Shown: positions 33,343 through 42,755, numbered from the stretch's first letter. The stretch: DNA of 64,000 nt from Nonomuraea endophytica (GCF_014203235.1 NZ_JACHIN010000008.1:1-64000); one strand, 5' to 3'. Notes: generated by a model from the sequence alone, not told the origin. Translations and numbers: made by a program.

Positions 33343-34282
33343 AGATCAAGCGCGGATGCGCCCAGGCAGGTGTCCAAACCTCGTCGGCCTGGCCGCCGGA
33401 CCGCCGGGAGCCGAAGTGGTCGCGCAGGGCGGCGAGTGCCGGGTGCGGGTTGTCGCGGCGCCAGGTCAGCGAGTGCGGGTAGACGGGCATCGGATCACGT
33501 ACGGCGATGCGCCGCAGCCCATGGTCGGCGGGCCAGACGAGCCGGGTCTGCTCCCCCACGAACGTCGCCAGCGTCCGCGAGTCCGCGATCGTGTCCAGCA
33601 AGGGCTCGGTCCCGAAGTCGGGCCCGGTGATCTCGATGGTGAGCCCGAACGCGGCGGCGAGGTCGGCGTAGTAGGCGGCCCACTCGGTTCCGGGGACGAT
33701 GCCGGGCATCCAGATCCGGTGTCCGGCCAGGCCGGCGGGCGTGACCGTGCGGGCGGCGGCCAGCTCGTGGGCGGGGCCGGTGAGGAGCTGGATGGGTTCG
33801 TCGTGGACCCGGGCGGCCTCGATGTCGTCGGGAAGCTGCCTGCCGGGCATGGTGACGGCGCGGAAGGACGCGTCGATCGTGCCGGACGTGAGGGCGGCGA
33901 CGGCCGCGTCGGCGTCGAAGAGGGTCACGACGTCGAGTTCGATCTCGGGGTGCGCACGGTGAAAGGCGCCGAGCAGCGCGGCGGGGGCGAGTCGCCGGCC
34001 GATCACGTCGACGCGCAGCGCGCGGCTGCCGGGGCGGACGCTGGCGACCGCCCGCTCTTCCGCCCGCAGGAGGTCGCGGGCGTGCGGCAGGAACGCCTGC
34101 CCGTCGATGGTGAGCTGGGCTCCGCGCGGGGTGCGGGTGAACAGCCGCACCCCGAGGTCGCGCTCCAGCGCGGCGACACGCTTGGACACGGCCTGCTGGG
34201 TGATCGACAACTCGTCGGCGGCGTCCTGGAAGCGCCCCGCGTCGGCGGCGGCCACGAAGGTGCGCACGGCATCGAGATCCAC
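33341..34282 (-). CDS. LysR family regulator
   Basis: A 313-residue LysR regulator with helix VDLDAVRTFVAAADAGRF and QQAVSKRVAALERDLG at residues 1-50 and an effector domain from about 88. GTG 34282 is chosen because LysR proteins normally begin right at this helix; GTG 34303 is an alternative. It is divergent from the MFS gene (34367) across 84 bases that include CACAACGTTTGGTTGTG, a partial inverted repeat that may be its operator. The open frame continues upstream antisense to the MFS gene without meaning. Confidence 0.9.
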   Translation of the reverse strand: MDLDAVRTFVAAADAGRFQDAADELSITQQAVSKRVAALERDLGVRLFTRTPRGAQLTIDGQAFLPHARDLLRAEERAVASVRPGSRALRVDVIGRRLAPAALLGAFHRAHPEIELDVVTLFDADAAVAALTSGTIDASFRAVTMPGRQLPDDIEAARVHDEPIQLLTGPAHELAAARTVTPAGLAGHRIWMPGIVPGTEWAAYYADLAAAFGLTIEITGPDFGTEPLLDTIADSRTLATFVGEQTRLVWPADHGLRRIAVRDPMPVYPHSLTWRRDNPHPALAALRDHFGSRRSGGQADEVWTPAWAHPRLI

Positions 34283-34366
34283 GCCGACCGATGGTAGTCG
34301 CACAACGTTTGGTTGTGTCCGAGGGGCGATTCGGTTGTTTGATCCGGCCGGCTGGTTGCCGCTTGG

Positions 34367-35581
34367 ATGCCCATGGTGATCGACAGGCGGCGGTTCGGGT
34401 GGTTGTGGGCGGGGTACGCGGTCAGCTCGTACGGCACGGGCCTCGGGTTCGGGGCGTTTCCCCTGATCGCGGTCCTCGTGCTGCGGTCCGGGCCGGCCGA
34501 GGTGTCGGCGTTGTCCGCCGCCGGGCTGGCCGTGGGGGCGGTGGTCGCGGTGCCGCTCGGGCCGTGGGTGGAGTTCCGGCGCAAGCGGCCGGTGATGGTG
34601 GCGATGGACCTGATCCGGTTCGTGGCGCTGGTGAGCGTCCCGGTCGCGTTCGTGCTCGGGCGGCTCGGCTTCGTGCAGCTCCTGGTGGTCTCCGTCGTCG
34701 CGGCCGCGGCCAAGATCGCCTTCAGCGCGGCGAGCGGCGCGTACCTGAAGGCGCTCGTGGCGCCGCCGGACCTGCTGGTGGCCAACAGCCGGTTCGAGTC
34801 CACGATGTGGTCGGCGACCGTGGTCGGGCCGCCGCTGGGCGGGGCCGCGATCGGGATCTTCGGCCCGGTGGCGACGGTGCTGGCCGATGCCGTCAGCTAC
34901 CTGCTGTCGGCTTTGTGCGTGCGGGCGATCGGGTGGGACGAGCCGCGTCCCGCCCGGAGCGGCGCGCCCCGGCTGCGCGCTGGTGACCTGCTCGAAGGGT
35001 GGCGCGGCATCCTGCGGCAGCCGGTACTGCGCCGGCTGTTCGTCAACACGATCCTGGTCAACGGCCTGATCATGGCGGCCGAGCCGCTGATGGCCGTGCT
35101 CATGCTGGGCCGGCTCGGCTTCGCGCCCTGGGAGTACGCGCTCGCGTTCGCGCTCCCCTGCCTCGGCGGCCTCGTCGGGGCCCGGCTGGCGCGGCGGCTC
35201 GTGGCCCGGTCCGGGCAGCGGCGGATCATGCTCACCGCCGGGGCGCTGCGGGCGTGCTGGCCGGTGGGGCTGGCGTTCGTCCAGCCCGGCGTGCCCGGGA
35301 TCGTGCTGGTCATCGCCCTCCAGCTCGGGCTGGTGACGTGCTGCGCCGTGTACAACCCGGTGCTGGCCACCTACCGGCTCGACCACACCGAACCCGACCG
35401 GGTCGCCCGCATGTTGTCCGCGTGGTCGATCAGCACCAGCGTCACCATCGCGGCCCTGACCGCCCTCTGGGGTCTGCTGGCCGCGCTCACCAGCCCCCGC
35501 GCCGCGGTCGCGGCCGCAGGGGTGCTGCTCCTGGCCACGCCGATACTGCTCCCGCGCCGCGAGCAGGTGAGGACCGGCTGA
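34367..35581 (+). CDS. MFS transporter
   Basis: A 404-residue carrier with about 12 hydrophobic segments. The loop between helices 2 and 3 (GPWVEFRRKRPVMVAMDLIRF) is the MFS motif A position. The helix-4 region LLVANSRFESTMWSATVVGPPLGG resembles EntS/macrolide-efflux-like drug exporters. Substrate unknown. ATG 34367 has no good ribosome site; GTG 34376 (VIDRRRF) is an alternative. It is divergent from the LysR gene, likely its regulator, and ends at a strong bidirectional hairpin. Confidence 0.85.
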   Translation: MPMVIDRRRFGWLWAGYAVSSYGTGLGFGAFPLIAVLVLRSGPAEVSALSAAGLAVGAVVAVPLGPWVEFRRKRPVMVAMDLIRFVALVSVPVAFVLGRLGFVQLLVVSVVAAAAKIAFSAASGAYLKALVAPPDLLVANSRFESTMWSATVVGPPLGGAAIGIFGPVATVLADAVSYLLSALCVRAIGWDEPRPARSGAPRLRAGDLLEGWRGILRQPVLRRLFVNTILVNGLIMAAEPLMAVLMLGRLGFAPWEYALAFALPCLGGLVGARLARRLVARSGQRRIMLTAGALRACWPVGLAFVQPGVPGIVLVIALQLGLVTCCAVYNPVLATYRLDHTEPDRVARMLSAWSISTSVTIAALTALWGLLAALTSPRAAVAAAGVLLLATPILLPRREQVRTG

Positions 35582-35583
35582 GA

Positions 35584-35619
35584 ACGGGGCCCGGCGGCTT
35601 CGACCGCGCCTGGCCCCGT
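35584..35619. terminator. Bidirectional terminator hairpin
   Basis: ACGGGGCC (35584-35591) pairs with GGCCCCGT (35612-35619), with an inner GCGG/CCGC pair. It lies between the convergent MFS and DUF5941 genes. Confidence 0.65.
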
Positions 35620-35641
35620 CCGGCCTGCCGTACCGGAAAAA

Positions 35642-36361
35642 TCAGCCCTTGTCGGCTTCGCCGGTGGCGGCTTCCTGCGCCTCCTCCGGGGAGGCCTCCA
35701 GGTCCTGCTCGGCGTCGGCGCCCGCCTGGGCGGAGGCCTTGTCCAGCCGCACCCACGAGGTGACGCTCTCCACCGCGAACAGGACGAACAGGTACGCCGT
35801 GAGCACCGCCAGCACCGGCAGCAGGATGTTCAGGGCGGCGCCGGCGCCGATGATCAGCAGCCGCACCTCCCAGCCCAGGCCCGCGTGGAAGACCCAGGCG
35901 GGCGGCCAGATGCTCTGGCGGGTGCGGTAGACGGTGTCGTAGGTGTGGTAGCCGACCACGTAGACCAGCACGAACAGCAGCCACTTCGGTGCGTCGGCGG
36001 CCAAGCCCACCAGGATCACGGTCAGGAACTCGGTGCCGCGCAGCAGCGGCGGCGTGAGCCAGTCGAAGCGGCCCAGGTGGTCGCGCGGGGCGGTGGGCAG
36101 CACCAGCAGGACCACGACCAGCGGCGCCACGAAGAGCATCGGGCCCGGCTTCAGCAGCCCGGCGACGCCCAGCGCGATGACGACCAGCAGCGCGGCGAGC
36201 GTGGAGGGGACCGGAGGGAGGCCCTTGCCGATCTTGCCGGCGACGGCGTGGACGAGCAGCCCGTCGTCGCGGTAGGCGAGCAGACGGGCCGTCTGGATAC
36301 GGCGCCGCTCCTCGTCGGGGTCGGGTGTGGGGGTGGCGGCGGCCTGCGGCTGAGTGATCAT
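35642..36361 (-). CDS. DUF5941 domain membrane protein
   Basis: A 239-residue protein. A charged N-terminus (PDPDEERRRIQTARLLAYRDDG) is followed by about five to six membrane segments (LAALLVVIALGVAGLL, PMLFVAPLVVVLLVLP, LLFVLVYVVGYHTYDTVYRT, LLIIGAGAALNILLPVLAVL) and an acidic Ala/Glu-rich tail. The YHTYDTVYR element is characteristic. It overlaps the CDP-alcohol phosphatidyltransferase stop by 4 bases and is often its partner or fused to it in actinobacteria, so a shared role in envelope lipid or alditol-phosphate synthesis is likely (inference). Confidence 0.8.
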   Translation of the reverse strand: MITQPQAAATPTPDPDEERRRIQTARLLAYRDDGLLVHAVAGKIGKGLPPVPSTLAALLVVIALGVAGLLKPGPMLFVAPLVVVLLVLPTAPRDHLGRFDWLTPPLLRGTEFLTVILVGLAADAPKWLLFVLVYVVGYHTYDTVYRTRQSIWPPAWVFHAGLGWEVRLLIIGAGAALNILLPVLAVLTAYLFVLFAVESVTSWVRLDKASAQAGADAEQDLEASPEEAQEAATGEADKG

Positions 36362-37878
36362 GCGAGCGACCTCATGAGGCGTCCGGTGAGGGTGTAGGCG
36401 GCGGCGACGGTGCCCCAGGCCACCAGGGTGATGAAGGTGACGCGGGCGTCGAAGAGGGCGGCGGTGATCGCGATGGCCGCGAACCGCTCGCCGATGGGGA
36501 ACACGACCATCTTGCGGGCCCAGTGGACGGCACGGTAGCGCCCGGCCTTGGTCCACATCTTCAGCAGGCCGCGGATGCCCTGGCTGCGCTCGATCTTGCG
36601 CTGCTCCAGGTCCTTGCGGAGCTTGCGGTCGTCGGGGGCGTCCAGCGCCAGCGTGGGCAGCTGCGCGGGGGGCTTGCGGCGGTTGGAGATGCCGAAGGAG
36701 AAGTCGAGCAGGTGGCGCACGGACTGGAGGCCGAGCGCGGCCAGCGCGAGGATCCAGATGTCGTCGCCGTTGCCGGAGACCACCCAGCCGACGGCAAGGC
36801 CGGCGAAGACCACGTATTCCTTGAACCGGTCGAACGTGGCGTCCAGCCAAGCGCCCAGCACGCCGAACTTGCGGGCGTAGCGGGCCACCTGGCCGTCGAC
36901 GCAGTCGAAGACGAAGGCGAAGTAGATGAGCACGCCGCCGGCGACCATCCACGGCCGCTGACCGGTGGCGAAACAGGCCGCCGCCGCCACGCCGAGCAGG
37001 ATGGAGATCAGCGTCACCTGGTTGGGAGTCAGGCCCCGGCGGGCCGCCCAGCGGGCGATGAAGCGCGAGTACGTCGAGACGAAGTAGGTGGTGAAGAAGC
37101 CGTCGGCGCCCTTGACAGCGTTGTCGAGCCTGGCGCGGTCCTCGTTCATGCCGGCCATCTCGGCGCCGGCCTCGTTGGCCTCCTCCTGGGTGGAGACCCG
37201 GCGGAAGAACAGGTCGCGGCGGCCGCGGATGCCGACCGAGACGCCCTTGCGCACCAGCCCGAACGCGACCAGCTGCGCCAGGTCGTCGTCGGGGCCGAAG
37301 CTGCCGGCCAGGTCGGCCAGCTCGCGGCAGGTCTCGGCGAGCACCGGCATGTGCTGCACCTTGATGTGCAGCGGGCCGAGCAGCACCGTGTTGGGCCTGG
37401 TCACCGCGATGGTGGCGGTGCCGACGGAGACGATGCGGGACTTTCCGGCGCGGGCCCGGACGGGCAGGCCCTCAAGGGTGCGGTCGCCGATCTCGGGCTC
37501 GGCCTCGTCGATCGGGACGGTGTCGGCGGCGCTGTCCTCCTGCGCGTCCTCACCGTTGTCCGGCCGCGGCTCCTTGGCCACGAGCGCGAGGGCGCCCCGC
37601 TTGGCCTTGGTGATCTGGTAGATCAGCTCGTCGTGGATGACGGAGTTGGCCGGGAGGATGAGGAGATTGTCCGTTGCGGATTCTGCGACGTCGGCAAGGG
37701 CACGCAAAGCGGCGGCCACGTCGTGGGGCTCGATCGTGGCCGGCTGCGGATCCAGGGAGAGGATCTGACCGCGCAGTCTCTCGCCAACCGTGGGGTTGCC
37801 GGGCAGCGCGGCCAGCCGAAGGCCGGTCGGAGCGGTGTCGGGGCCGGGCGAAGAGCCCAGCAGGACCACGCGGGTCAT
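36358..37878 (-). CDS. CDP-alcohol phosphatidyltransferase family protein
   Basis: A 506-residue protein. The N-half (about 1-250) is soluble and resembles a nucleotidyltransferase-like or regulatory region of unclear role. The C-half is a polytopic CDP-alcohol phosphotransferase with the full motif in FDCVDGQVARYARKF followed by GVLGAWLDATFDRFKE, keeping all Asp/Gly/Arg ligands. It would join a CDP-activated alcohol to a phosphoalcohol acceptor to make phospholipid or polar head groups. ATG 37878 follows AAGGGAG. First gene of the pair with DUF5941 and divergent from recO. Confidence 0.88.
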   Translation of the reverse strand: MTRVVLLGSSPGPDTAPTGLRLAALPGNPTVGERLRGQILSLDPQPATIEPHDVAAALRALADVAESATDNLLILPANSVIHDELIYQITKAKRGALALVAKEPRPDNGEDAQEDSAADTVPIDEAEPEIGDRTLEGLPVRARAGKSRIVSVGTATIAVTRPNTVLLGPLHIKVQHMPVLAETCRELADLAGSFGPDDDLAQLVAFGLVRKGVSVGIRGRRDLFFRRVSTQEEANEAGAEMAGMNEDRARLDNAVKGADGFFTTYFVSTYSRFIARWAARRGLTPNQVTLISILLGVAAAACFATGQRPWMVAGGVLIYFAFVFDCVDGQVARYARKFGVLGAWLDATFDRFKEYVVFAGLAVGWVVSGNGDDIWILALAALGLQSVRHLLDFSFGISNRRKPPAQLPTLALDAPDDRKLRKDLEQRKIERSQGIRGLLKMWTKAGRYRAVHWARKMVVFPIGERFAAIAITAALFDARVTFITLVAWGTVAAAYTLTGRLMRSLA

Positions 37879-37996
37879 GACTCCCTTTCGAGGCGGTTGC
37901 GGGGGGTTGAACAACGGGTAATGCGGGGACAGACGTCAAAGTCTAGTGAGCCTTGGGTAAAGCCGGTCCACCCGTGTGCCCCAATAGGATGTCCTC

Positions 37997-38731
37997 GTGA
38001 GTCTCTATCGTGACGAGGGCGTAGTCCTGCGCACGCAGAAACTGGGCGAGGCCGATCGCATCATCACGGTGCTCACCAAGCGCACGGGCAAGGTCAGGGC
38101 GGTCGCCAAGGGCGTGCGCCGCACCACGAGCAAGTTCGGGGCGCGCCTCGAACCGTTCACTCACGTAGACCTTCAACTGCACGTCGGACGCTCGCTCGAC
38201 GTCGTCACACAGGCCGAGACGCTCAGACCGTACGGCGAGGCGCTGGCGATCGACTACCCCAAGTACACCGCGGGCAGCGCCATGCTGGAGACCGCCGACC
38301 GGCTCACCCACGGCGAGAAGGAGCCGGCGTTGCGGCAGTTCCTGCTCCTGGTGGGCGGGCTGCGCACGCTGGCCGACGGCGAGCACGAAGCCAGGCTGGT
38401 CCTTGACGCGTATTTCCTGCGCTCGCTGGCCGTCGCCGGGTACGCTCCGGCGCTGGAGGCGTGCGCCAGGTGCCGTGCCCCGGCGATCAGGGCGTTCGCG
38501 ATCGTGGCCGGTGGCGTGGTCTGCGGCGGCTGCAAACCGGCGGGCTCCGCCGTACCGTCGATCGAGACCATCGGGCTCATGACGGCGCTGCTCAAGGGCG
38601 ACTGGGCGGCGGCCGACGCCTCGCTGCCGCGCCACCGCGGCGAGTGCAGCGGGCTGGTGGCCGCCTACCTGCAGTGGCACCTGGAGCACGGCATCCGCTC
38701 GCTCCGACACGTAGAAAGAGAACCGGTTTGA
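37997..38731 (+). CDS. recO: DNA repair protein RecO
   Basis: A 244-residue RecO that helps load RecA on SSB-coated DNA in the RecFOR pathway. The N-terminal OB-fold starts [37 protein letters not shown] is the basic strand, and CARCRAP with VCGGCK is the zinc-binding pair. GTG start at 37997. It overlaps uppS by 4 bases (TTGA), the usual actinobacterial recO-uppS order. Confidence 0.96.
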   Translation: MSLYRDEGVVLRTQKLGEADRIITVLTKRTGKVRAVAKGVRRTTSKFGARLEPFTHVDLQLHVGRSLDVVTQAETLRPYGEALAIDYPKYTAGSAMLETADRLTHGEKEPALRQFLLLVGGLRTLADGEHEARLVLDAYFLRSLAVAGYAPALEACARCRAPAIRAFAIVAGGVVCGGCKPAGSAVPSIETIGLMTALLKGDWAAADASLPRHRGECSGLVAAYLQWHLEHGIRSLRHVEREPV

Positions 38732-39507
38732 ACGTCCGTCCCCCGACGCCCCACCCCTCCGGCGTGACGCCGCCGCCGATCCCCCGTGACCTGGTGCCCA
38801 GGCATGTGGCGATCGTCATGGACGGCAACGGCCGCTGGGCCAAGCAGCGCGGGCTGCCGCGCACCGAGGGGCACAAGGCGGGCGAGGCGTCGCTGTTCGA
38901 CGTGATCGAGGGCGCGATCGAGCTGGGCATCCCCTACCTGTCGGCCTACGCCTTCTCCACGGAGAACTGGAAGCGGTCGCCGGACGAGGTGCGCTTCCTC
39001 ATGGGCTTCAACCGCGACGTGATCCGCCGCCGCCGCGACGAGCTCAACGCCATGGGCGTGCGGGTGCGCTGGGCGGGCCGGCCGGGGCGGCTGTGGAAGA
39101 GCGTGATCTCCGAACTGGAGACGGCGCAGGAGATGACCGAGCGCAACCGGACGCTGACGTTGCAGTTCTGCGTCAATTATGGAGGCCAGGCCGAAATCGT
39201 GGACGCCGCGGTGAAATTGGCCGCCGACATCGCCGCGGGCCGGGTGAAACCGGGCAAGGTCAACGAGAAGGTCTTCGCCCGCTACCTCGACGAACCGGAC
39301 GTCCCCGAGGTCGACCTGTTCGTGCGCTCGTCGGGCGAGCAGCGCTTCTCCAACTTCCTGCTGTGGCAGTCGGCCTACGCGGAGATGGTCTTCCTCAACC
39401 GCCTCTGGCCGGACTTCGACCGGCGCGATCTGTGGGAGGCCTGCGAGATCTACGCCAAGCGCGACAGAAGGTACGGCGGGGCCGTACCCAACGAAGTCGC
39501 CCGCTGA
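38728..39507 (+). CDS. uppS: Isoprenyl transferase (undecaprenyl diphosphate synthase type)
   Basis: A 259-residue cis-prenyltransferase that makes the polyprenyl diphosphate carrier for peptidoglycan and other envelope glycans. Motifs are [20 protein letters not shown] (substrate Asp), [10 protein letters not shown], the [12 protein letters not shown] stretch and the C-terminal [19 protein letters not shown]. The start is TTG 38728, which overlaps the recO stop; AAAGAGA lies upstream. Chain length (C50 or C55) cannot be read. A hairpin follows. Confidence 0.96.
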   Translation: MNVRPPTPHPSGVTPPPIPRDLVPRHVAIVMDGNGRWAKQRGLPRTEGHKAGEASLFDVIEGAIELGIPYLSAYAFSTENWKRSPDEVRFLMGFNRDVIRRRRDELNAMGVRVRWAGRPGRLWKSVISELETAQEMTERNRTLTLQFCVNYGGQAEIVDAAVKLAADIAAGRVKPGKVNEKVFARYLDEPDVPEVDLFVRSSGEQRFSNFLLWQSAYAEMVFLNRLWPDFDRRDLWEACEIYAKRDRRYGGAVPNEVAR

Positions 39508-39514
39508 GACGGAA

Positions 39515-39539
39515 GGGGGCCCGCACCACGCGGACCCCC
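39515..39539. terminator. Bidirectional terminator hairpin
   Basis: GGGGGCCCGC (39515-39524) pairs with GCGGACCCCC (39530-39539) with one mismatch and a 5-base loop. It lies between the convergent uppS and CGNR genes. Confidence 0.65.
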
Positions 39540-39550
39540 AACGGGGCCTG

Positions 39551-40099
39551 TCAGGCGCGGCGGCGGGCCCGGTAGGCCGCGACGTGCATGCGGTTTCCGC
39601 AGGTACGGCTGTCGCAGTAGACCCGCGAGCGGTTGCGGGACTCATCCACGAACACCCGGTCGCAGTCGGGCGCCGAGCAGGTGCGCAACCGCTCCCACTC
39701 GCCCTCGACGAGCAGATGGGCCAGCGCCACCCCGCAGTCGGCGGCCACGTGCTCGGACAGCACGGCGTCCTGCGCGAAGTAGTGCATGTGCAGCGGGTGC
39801 CCGTCGTGCTCGGCCAGCCGGGGCGTGATGCGCGTGTCGGCCAGCAGCGAGTTGAGCAGCCGGACCGCGACGGCCTGGTCGGTGGCGAGGAACACCCGGT
39901 GGAAGGCCTCCCGCAGCATGCGCACCTGGCCGAGGTCGCGGGGGGTGAGCACCCCGATGCCGCTGACCTGCCGCGACTCGACGAAAGCCTGCAGGTCTTC
40001 CAGATCCGCCAGGCCGTCGTCGCCCCCGGTGGAGGGTGAGGTGTTCACAAGCTCGACGACGGTGGCCAGCGAGTGCACCATGTCATGGCCAAACGGCAT
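39551..40099 (-). CDS. CGNR zinc finger (ABATE-type) regulator
   Basis: A 182-residue protein. The N-terminal ABATE-like domain (VHSLATVVELVNTSP, then RDLGQVRMLREAFHRVF) is followed by a C-terminal treble-clef CGNR finger: RTCSAPDCDRVFVDESRNRSR, YCDSRTCGNRMHVAAYRARRRA. The finger has the four Cys and the CGNR signature. It is probably a DNA-binding stress or drug-responsive regulator. It is divergent from an EamA transporter gene across 72 bases, a common actinobacterial pairing, so it likely regulates it. Confidence 0.9.
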   Translation of the reverse strand: MPFGHDMVHSLATVVELVNTSPSTGGDDGLADLEDLQAFVESRQVSGIGVLTPRDLGQVRMLREAFHRVFLATDQAVAVRLLNSLLADTRITPRLAEHDGHPLHMHYFAQDAVLSEHVAADCGVALAHLLVEGEWERLRTCSAPDCDRVFVDESRNRSRVYCDSRTCGNRMHVAAYRARRRA

Positions 40100-40171
40100 A
40101 TTGACTCCTGTCTACGCCTGCTCATAGCGTGGACGAAGCGTATCTCTACAACGGGCGGGCGGGGGTCCTCG

Positions 40172-41095
40172 GTGAGTGCACATCGCCGTATCGTGCTGAT
40201 CGCGGTGGTGGGCGCACTGGTCATCTCCCTGTCGGGGCCGCTCGTGCGGCTGTCCGGCGTGTCGCCTGCCACGTCGGCGTTCTGGCGGCTGGCGTACGCG
40301 GTGCCGCCCCTGCTCCTGCTGGCCTGGCTGGAACGCCGCCGGCTCGGCCCCCTTCCCGCCAAGGGCCGCTACCTGTCCTGGGCGGCGGGCTTCATCTTCG
40401 CCCTCGACCTGCTGTTCTGGCACACCGCGATCGAGTACGTCGGCGCCGGGCTGGCCACCGTGCTCGGCAACCTGCAGGTCTTCCTGGTGGCGTTCGCCGC
40501 CTGGGCGATCTTCCGGGAACGTCCCTCCACCCGGCTCATGATCGGCACCCCGGTGGTGTTCACCGGCGTCGTCCTGATCTCCGGCCTCTTCGACAGCGCC
40601 GCCTACGGCGCCGACCCCAGGCTCGGCGTCGTGTTCGGCCTCGCCACCTCGGTCGCCTACGCCGCCTACCTGCTGCTGATGAAAGCCGCCGGCCCGCACA
40701 CGATGGCGCCGCTCGCGCACACCGCCGCGGTCGCCATGCTCTCGGTGGCCGTGCTCAGCCCGATCTTCGGCGGCGCCGACTTCGTACCGGACTGGCCCGC
40801 CCACGGCTGGCTGCTCGCCCTCGCCCTGGGGCCCCAGGTCGTCGGCTGGGCGCTCATCACCTGGGCACTTCCCCGCCAGCCCGCCGCCCTCACCGCGCTG
40901 CTGCTCCTCATCCAGCCGATGACGACGGTCGCGCTGTCGGCGCTCCTGCTGGACGAACGTCCGTCGCCGTGGCAGCTCGCCGGGTGCGCGGTGATCATCA
41001 TCGGTGTCCTGTACGGCTCCCGCGGCTCCCCACCCCTGCCACCCGCAGCACCGGAACCAGCCGAGGCACTCGGCACCTCGTCCCGGCGAGCCTGA
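40172..41095 (+). CDS. EamA/DMT family transporter
   Basis: A 307-residue inner-membrane carrier with ten hydrophobic segments in two EamA repeats (AFWRLAYAVPPLLLLAWLE near 32 and FGLATSVAYAAYLLLMKAAG near 168). The second repeat ends in LALGPQVVGWALITWALPRQP and LLLDERPSPWQLAGC. It is probably a metabolite or drug exporter. GTG 40172 is chosen so that the first helix follows the basic VSAHRR. It is divergent from the CGNR regulator. The C-terminal Pro/Ala tail is cytoplasmic. Confidence 0.85.
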   Translation: MSAHRRIVLIAVVGALVISLSGPLVRLSGVSPATSAFWRLAYAVPPLLLLAWLERRRLGPLPAKGRYLSWAAGFIFALDLLFWHTAIEYVGAGLATVLGNLQVFLVAFAAWAIFRERPSTRLMIGTPVVFTGVVLISGLFDSAAYGADPRLGVVFGLATSVAYAAYLLLMKAAGPHTMAPLAHTAAVAMLSVAVLSPIFGGADFVPDWPAHGWLLALALGPQVVGWALITWALPRQPAALTALLLLIQPMTTVALSALLLDERPSPWQLAGCAVIIIGVLYGSRGSPPLPPAAPEPAEALGTSSRRA

Positions 41096-41097
41096 GG

Positions 41098-41180
41098 CGC
41101 GGCTGGCCTGAGGCGCTGCTTCTTCGCGGCTGGTCTGAGACGTGCGGCTCCTCTGCGCGGCCGGGCCTGAAGGGTGCGGC
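41098..41180 (+). repeat. Three imperfect direct repeats after the EamA gene
   Basis: Units beginning CGCGGCTGGCCTGA start at 41098, 41125 and 41156 (27- and 31-base spacing), filling the convergent gap to the Sel1-like gene. No stem-loop terminator is obvious there. Confidence 0.55.
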
Positions 41181-42215
41181 TCAGCTTGGTGCGATCGCCT
41201 GCTCGGCCATGACCTGGGCCGCCAGGTCGCCGGATCTGACCACCGCGTCGGGGTGGCCGCGCTTGGCCGCGTGCTCGAACCAGACGGCGGCCGGGCCGTA
41301 CTCCTCCCTGCGCTGGTGGTAGACGGCCAGTTGGAAGGCGGCGTCGACGTGGTCGTGCTCGGCGGCGAGCCGGTACAGGAACATGGCCAGGCTGTCGCGG
41401 CCCGGATGTGCCTCCAGGTGTTCGCGGCCGTAGCGGTAGGCCAACTCGGCCGCGGCTGTTTCGGGGGCGGGGTCGTTGAACAGCCGCAGCGCCGCCATGT
41501 CGCCCGCGTTGGCCAGCTTGCGCAGCCAGTTGCGGCTCTCTTCCGGGTAGCCGCGCAGCATCGCGATGACCGCCAGGAGCAGGCAGGCGTGCGTGTCACT
41601 GGTGTCGAGCCGTTCCAGCAGGCGGACGCCGGTCCTGCCGTAGGTCTCGACCAGCCGGTCCTGGTCCTGCGACCACGCCGGCCGCAGATCCCTGACCCGC
41701 GGCGTGGCGACGGGCAACGCCACCGTGGGCAGCGCCGTGTGCGGCGGCAGCATGGACGACGGCATGGACGGCGCCGATGTTGACGGCGCTGGTATAGGCG
41801 ATGCCGAGTTGGGCGACGCCGGGCTGGGCGGCACCAGGTTGGGCGGCGCCAGAGTAGGCGACGCCGGGTTGGGCGATGCCGGGGTGCGCCGGGAGGTTCG
41901 TGCTTCGATCCAGCGTGCGTTCCAGTCCTGCAGGCCGCCCAGCGGCTCGTGCCGCAGGCCTTTCACCTCGGCCGCCAGGTGGCAGGTTTCGATGAACAAC
42001 GCGACCCAGCGCCAATCAGGAAGGCGTTTGCGTTTATGGGTCAGGATGTCGTGAGTGGTGCTCGTAGCCAGTTCCCGATACTGGTTATCGCGGCTGTCGG
42101 TGCGAAGAGACAGCTGCCGCAGCTCCTTGAGCGTGGGATTTCCCGTCCGCTCGCGCAGGTCGTTGAGCTGATCGATGAAGGCGGTGCGCGCCGCCGCAGG
42201 GTGGTCGTCGGTCAT
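41181..42215 (-). CDS. HTH-like plus Sel1/TPR-repeat protein with proline-rich linker
   Basis: A 344-residue protein. Residues 1-90 resemble the N-terminal helical region of actinobacterial HTH-TPR regulators (FIDQLNDLRERTGNPTLKELRQLS, HDILTHKRKRLPDWRWVALFI). Residues about 107-170 are an Ala/Ser/Pro linker with repeats of ASPN/APPN type. The C-half has Sel1-like helical pairs (LAYRYGREHLEAHPG, AAFQLAVYHQRREEYGPAAVWFEHAAKRGHPDA). It is probably a protein-interaction or signalling factor. It is alone on the minus strand, and its upstream gap holds phased CCGGA repeats. Confidence 0.75.
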   Translation of the reverse strand: MTDDHPAAARTAFIDQLNDLRERTGNPTLKELRQLSLRTDSRDNQYRELATSTTHDILTHKRKRLPDWRWVALFIETCHLAAEVKGLRHEPLGGLQDWNARWIEARTSRRTPASPNPASPTLAPPNLVPPSPASPNSASPIPAPSTSAPSMPSSMLPPHTALPTVALPVATPRVRDLRPAWSQDQDRLVETYGRTGVRLLERLDTSDTHACLLLAVIAMLRGYPEESRNWLRKLANAGDMAALRLFNDPAPETAAAELAYRYGREHLEAHPGRDSLAMFLYRLAAEHDHVDAAFQLAVYHQRREEYGPAAVWFEHAAKRGHPDAVVRSGDLAAQVMAEQAIAPS

Positions 42216-42333
42216 CGCCGTTGTGTTCTGCCATCGTCCCTATGTCGTGATCACTGATCCACCAGGAGTAACGCAAGTCATATTGACACCACTGGTGGCC
42301 AATATGGGGAGGGATTCACATTTCCCGCCTTAT

Positions 42334-42487
42334 CCGGATGTGCGACTTCGGGGCGTTCGGCCGGAAACGTCAAAGCCCGGACTGAACCGGACCGAACCGG
42401 ATGAGACCGGATCCCAAAGTCCGGACAAGACAGGAAATCCACCCAACGATCCGGGTTTTTCCGGACATGGGCGATGTGATGGCCGGA
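42334..42487. repeat. Cluster of nine CCGGA motifs, four phased at 10 bp
   Basis: CCGGA occurs at 42334, 42361, 42377, 42387, 42397, 42407, 42421, 42461 and 42483. Four consecutive copies (42377-42411) are exactly 10 bases apart, that is, on one face of the helix. They sit in the 327-base gene-free divergent gap between the Sel1-like gene and 42543. It may be a cooperative operator. Confidence 0.6.
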
Positions 42488-42542
42488 TCTACCCCGCGGC
42501 TTCCAAGGTTGGCCTTCCACCCCTGAGGAAGCCAGGTCTCCG

Positions 42543-42755
42543 ATGCCCGCCACGATCGTCCGCCCGCCGTTCCCCCACATCACCCATGACCCGCCCTGGT
42601 CGTGGATGGACGACGACGACCAGCTGCTGATCATACTGGTCACCACCTGGGCGCTGTCCAGCGGACGCATCCCGCTGCGCCTGCCGATCGACGAGCTCAC
42701 CGAGACCGAACTCATCGACTTCTGGGCCGACGACAAGACGAGGACATCCGCATGA
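42543..42755 (+). CDS. Small acidic hypothetical protein, 70 aa
   Basis: Begins PATIVRPPFPHITHDPPWSW, then an acidic run (MDDDDQ), a hydrophobic helix LLIILVTTWALSSG and an acidic C-terminus (DELTETELIDFWADD). Family not recognised. It overlaps the next gene by 4 bases (ATGA), so both are translated together. The coupling and codon use support a real gene. Confidence 0.65.
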   Translation: MPATIVRPPFPHITHDPPWSWMDDDDQLLIILVTTWALSSGRIPLRLPIDELTETELIDFWADDKTRTSA

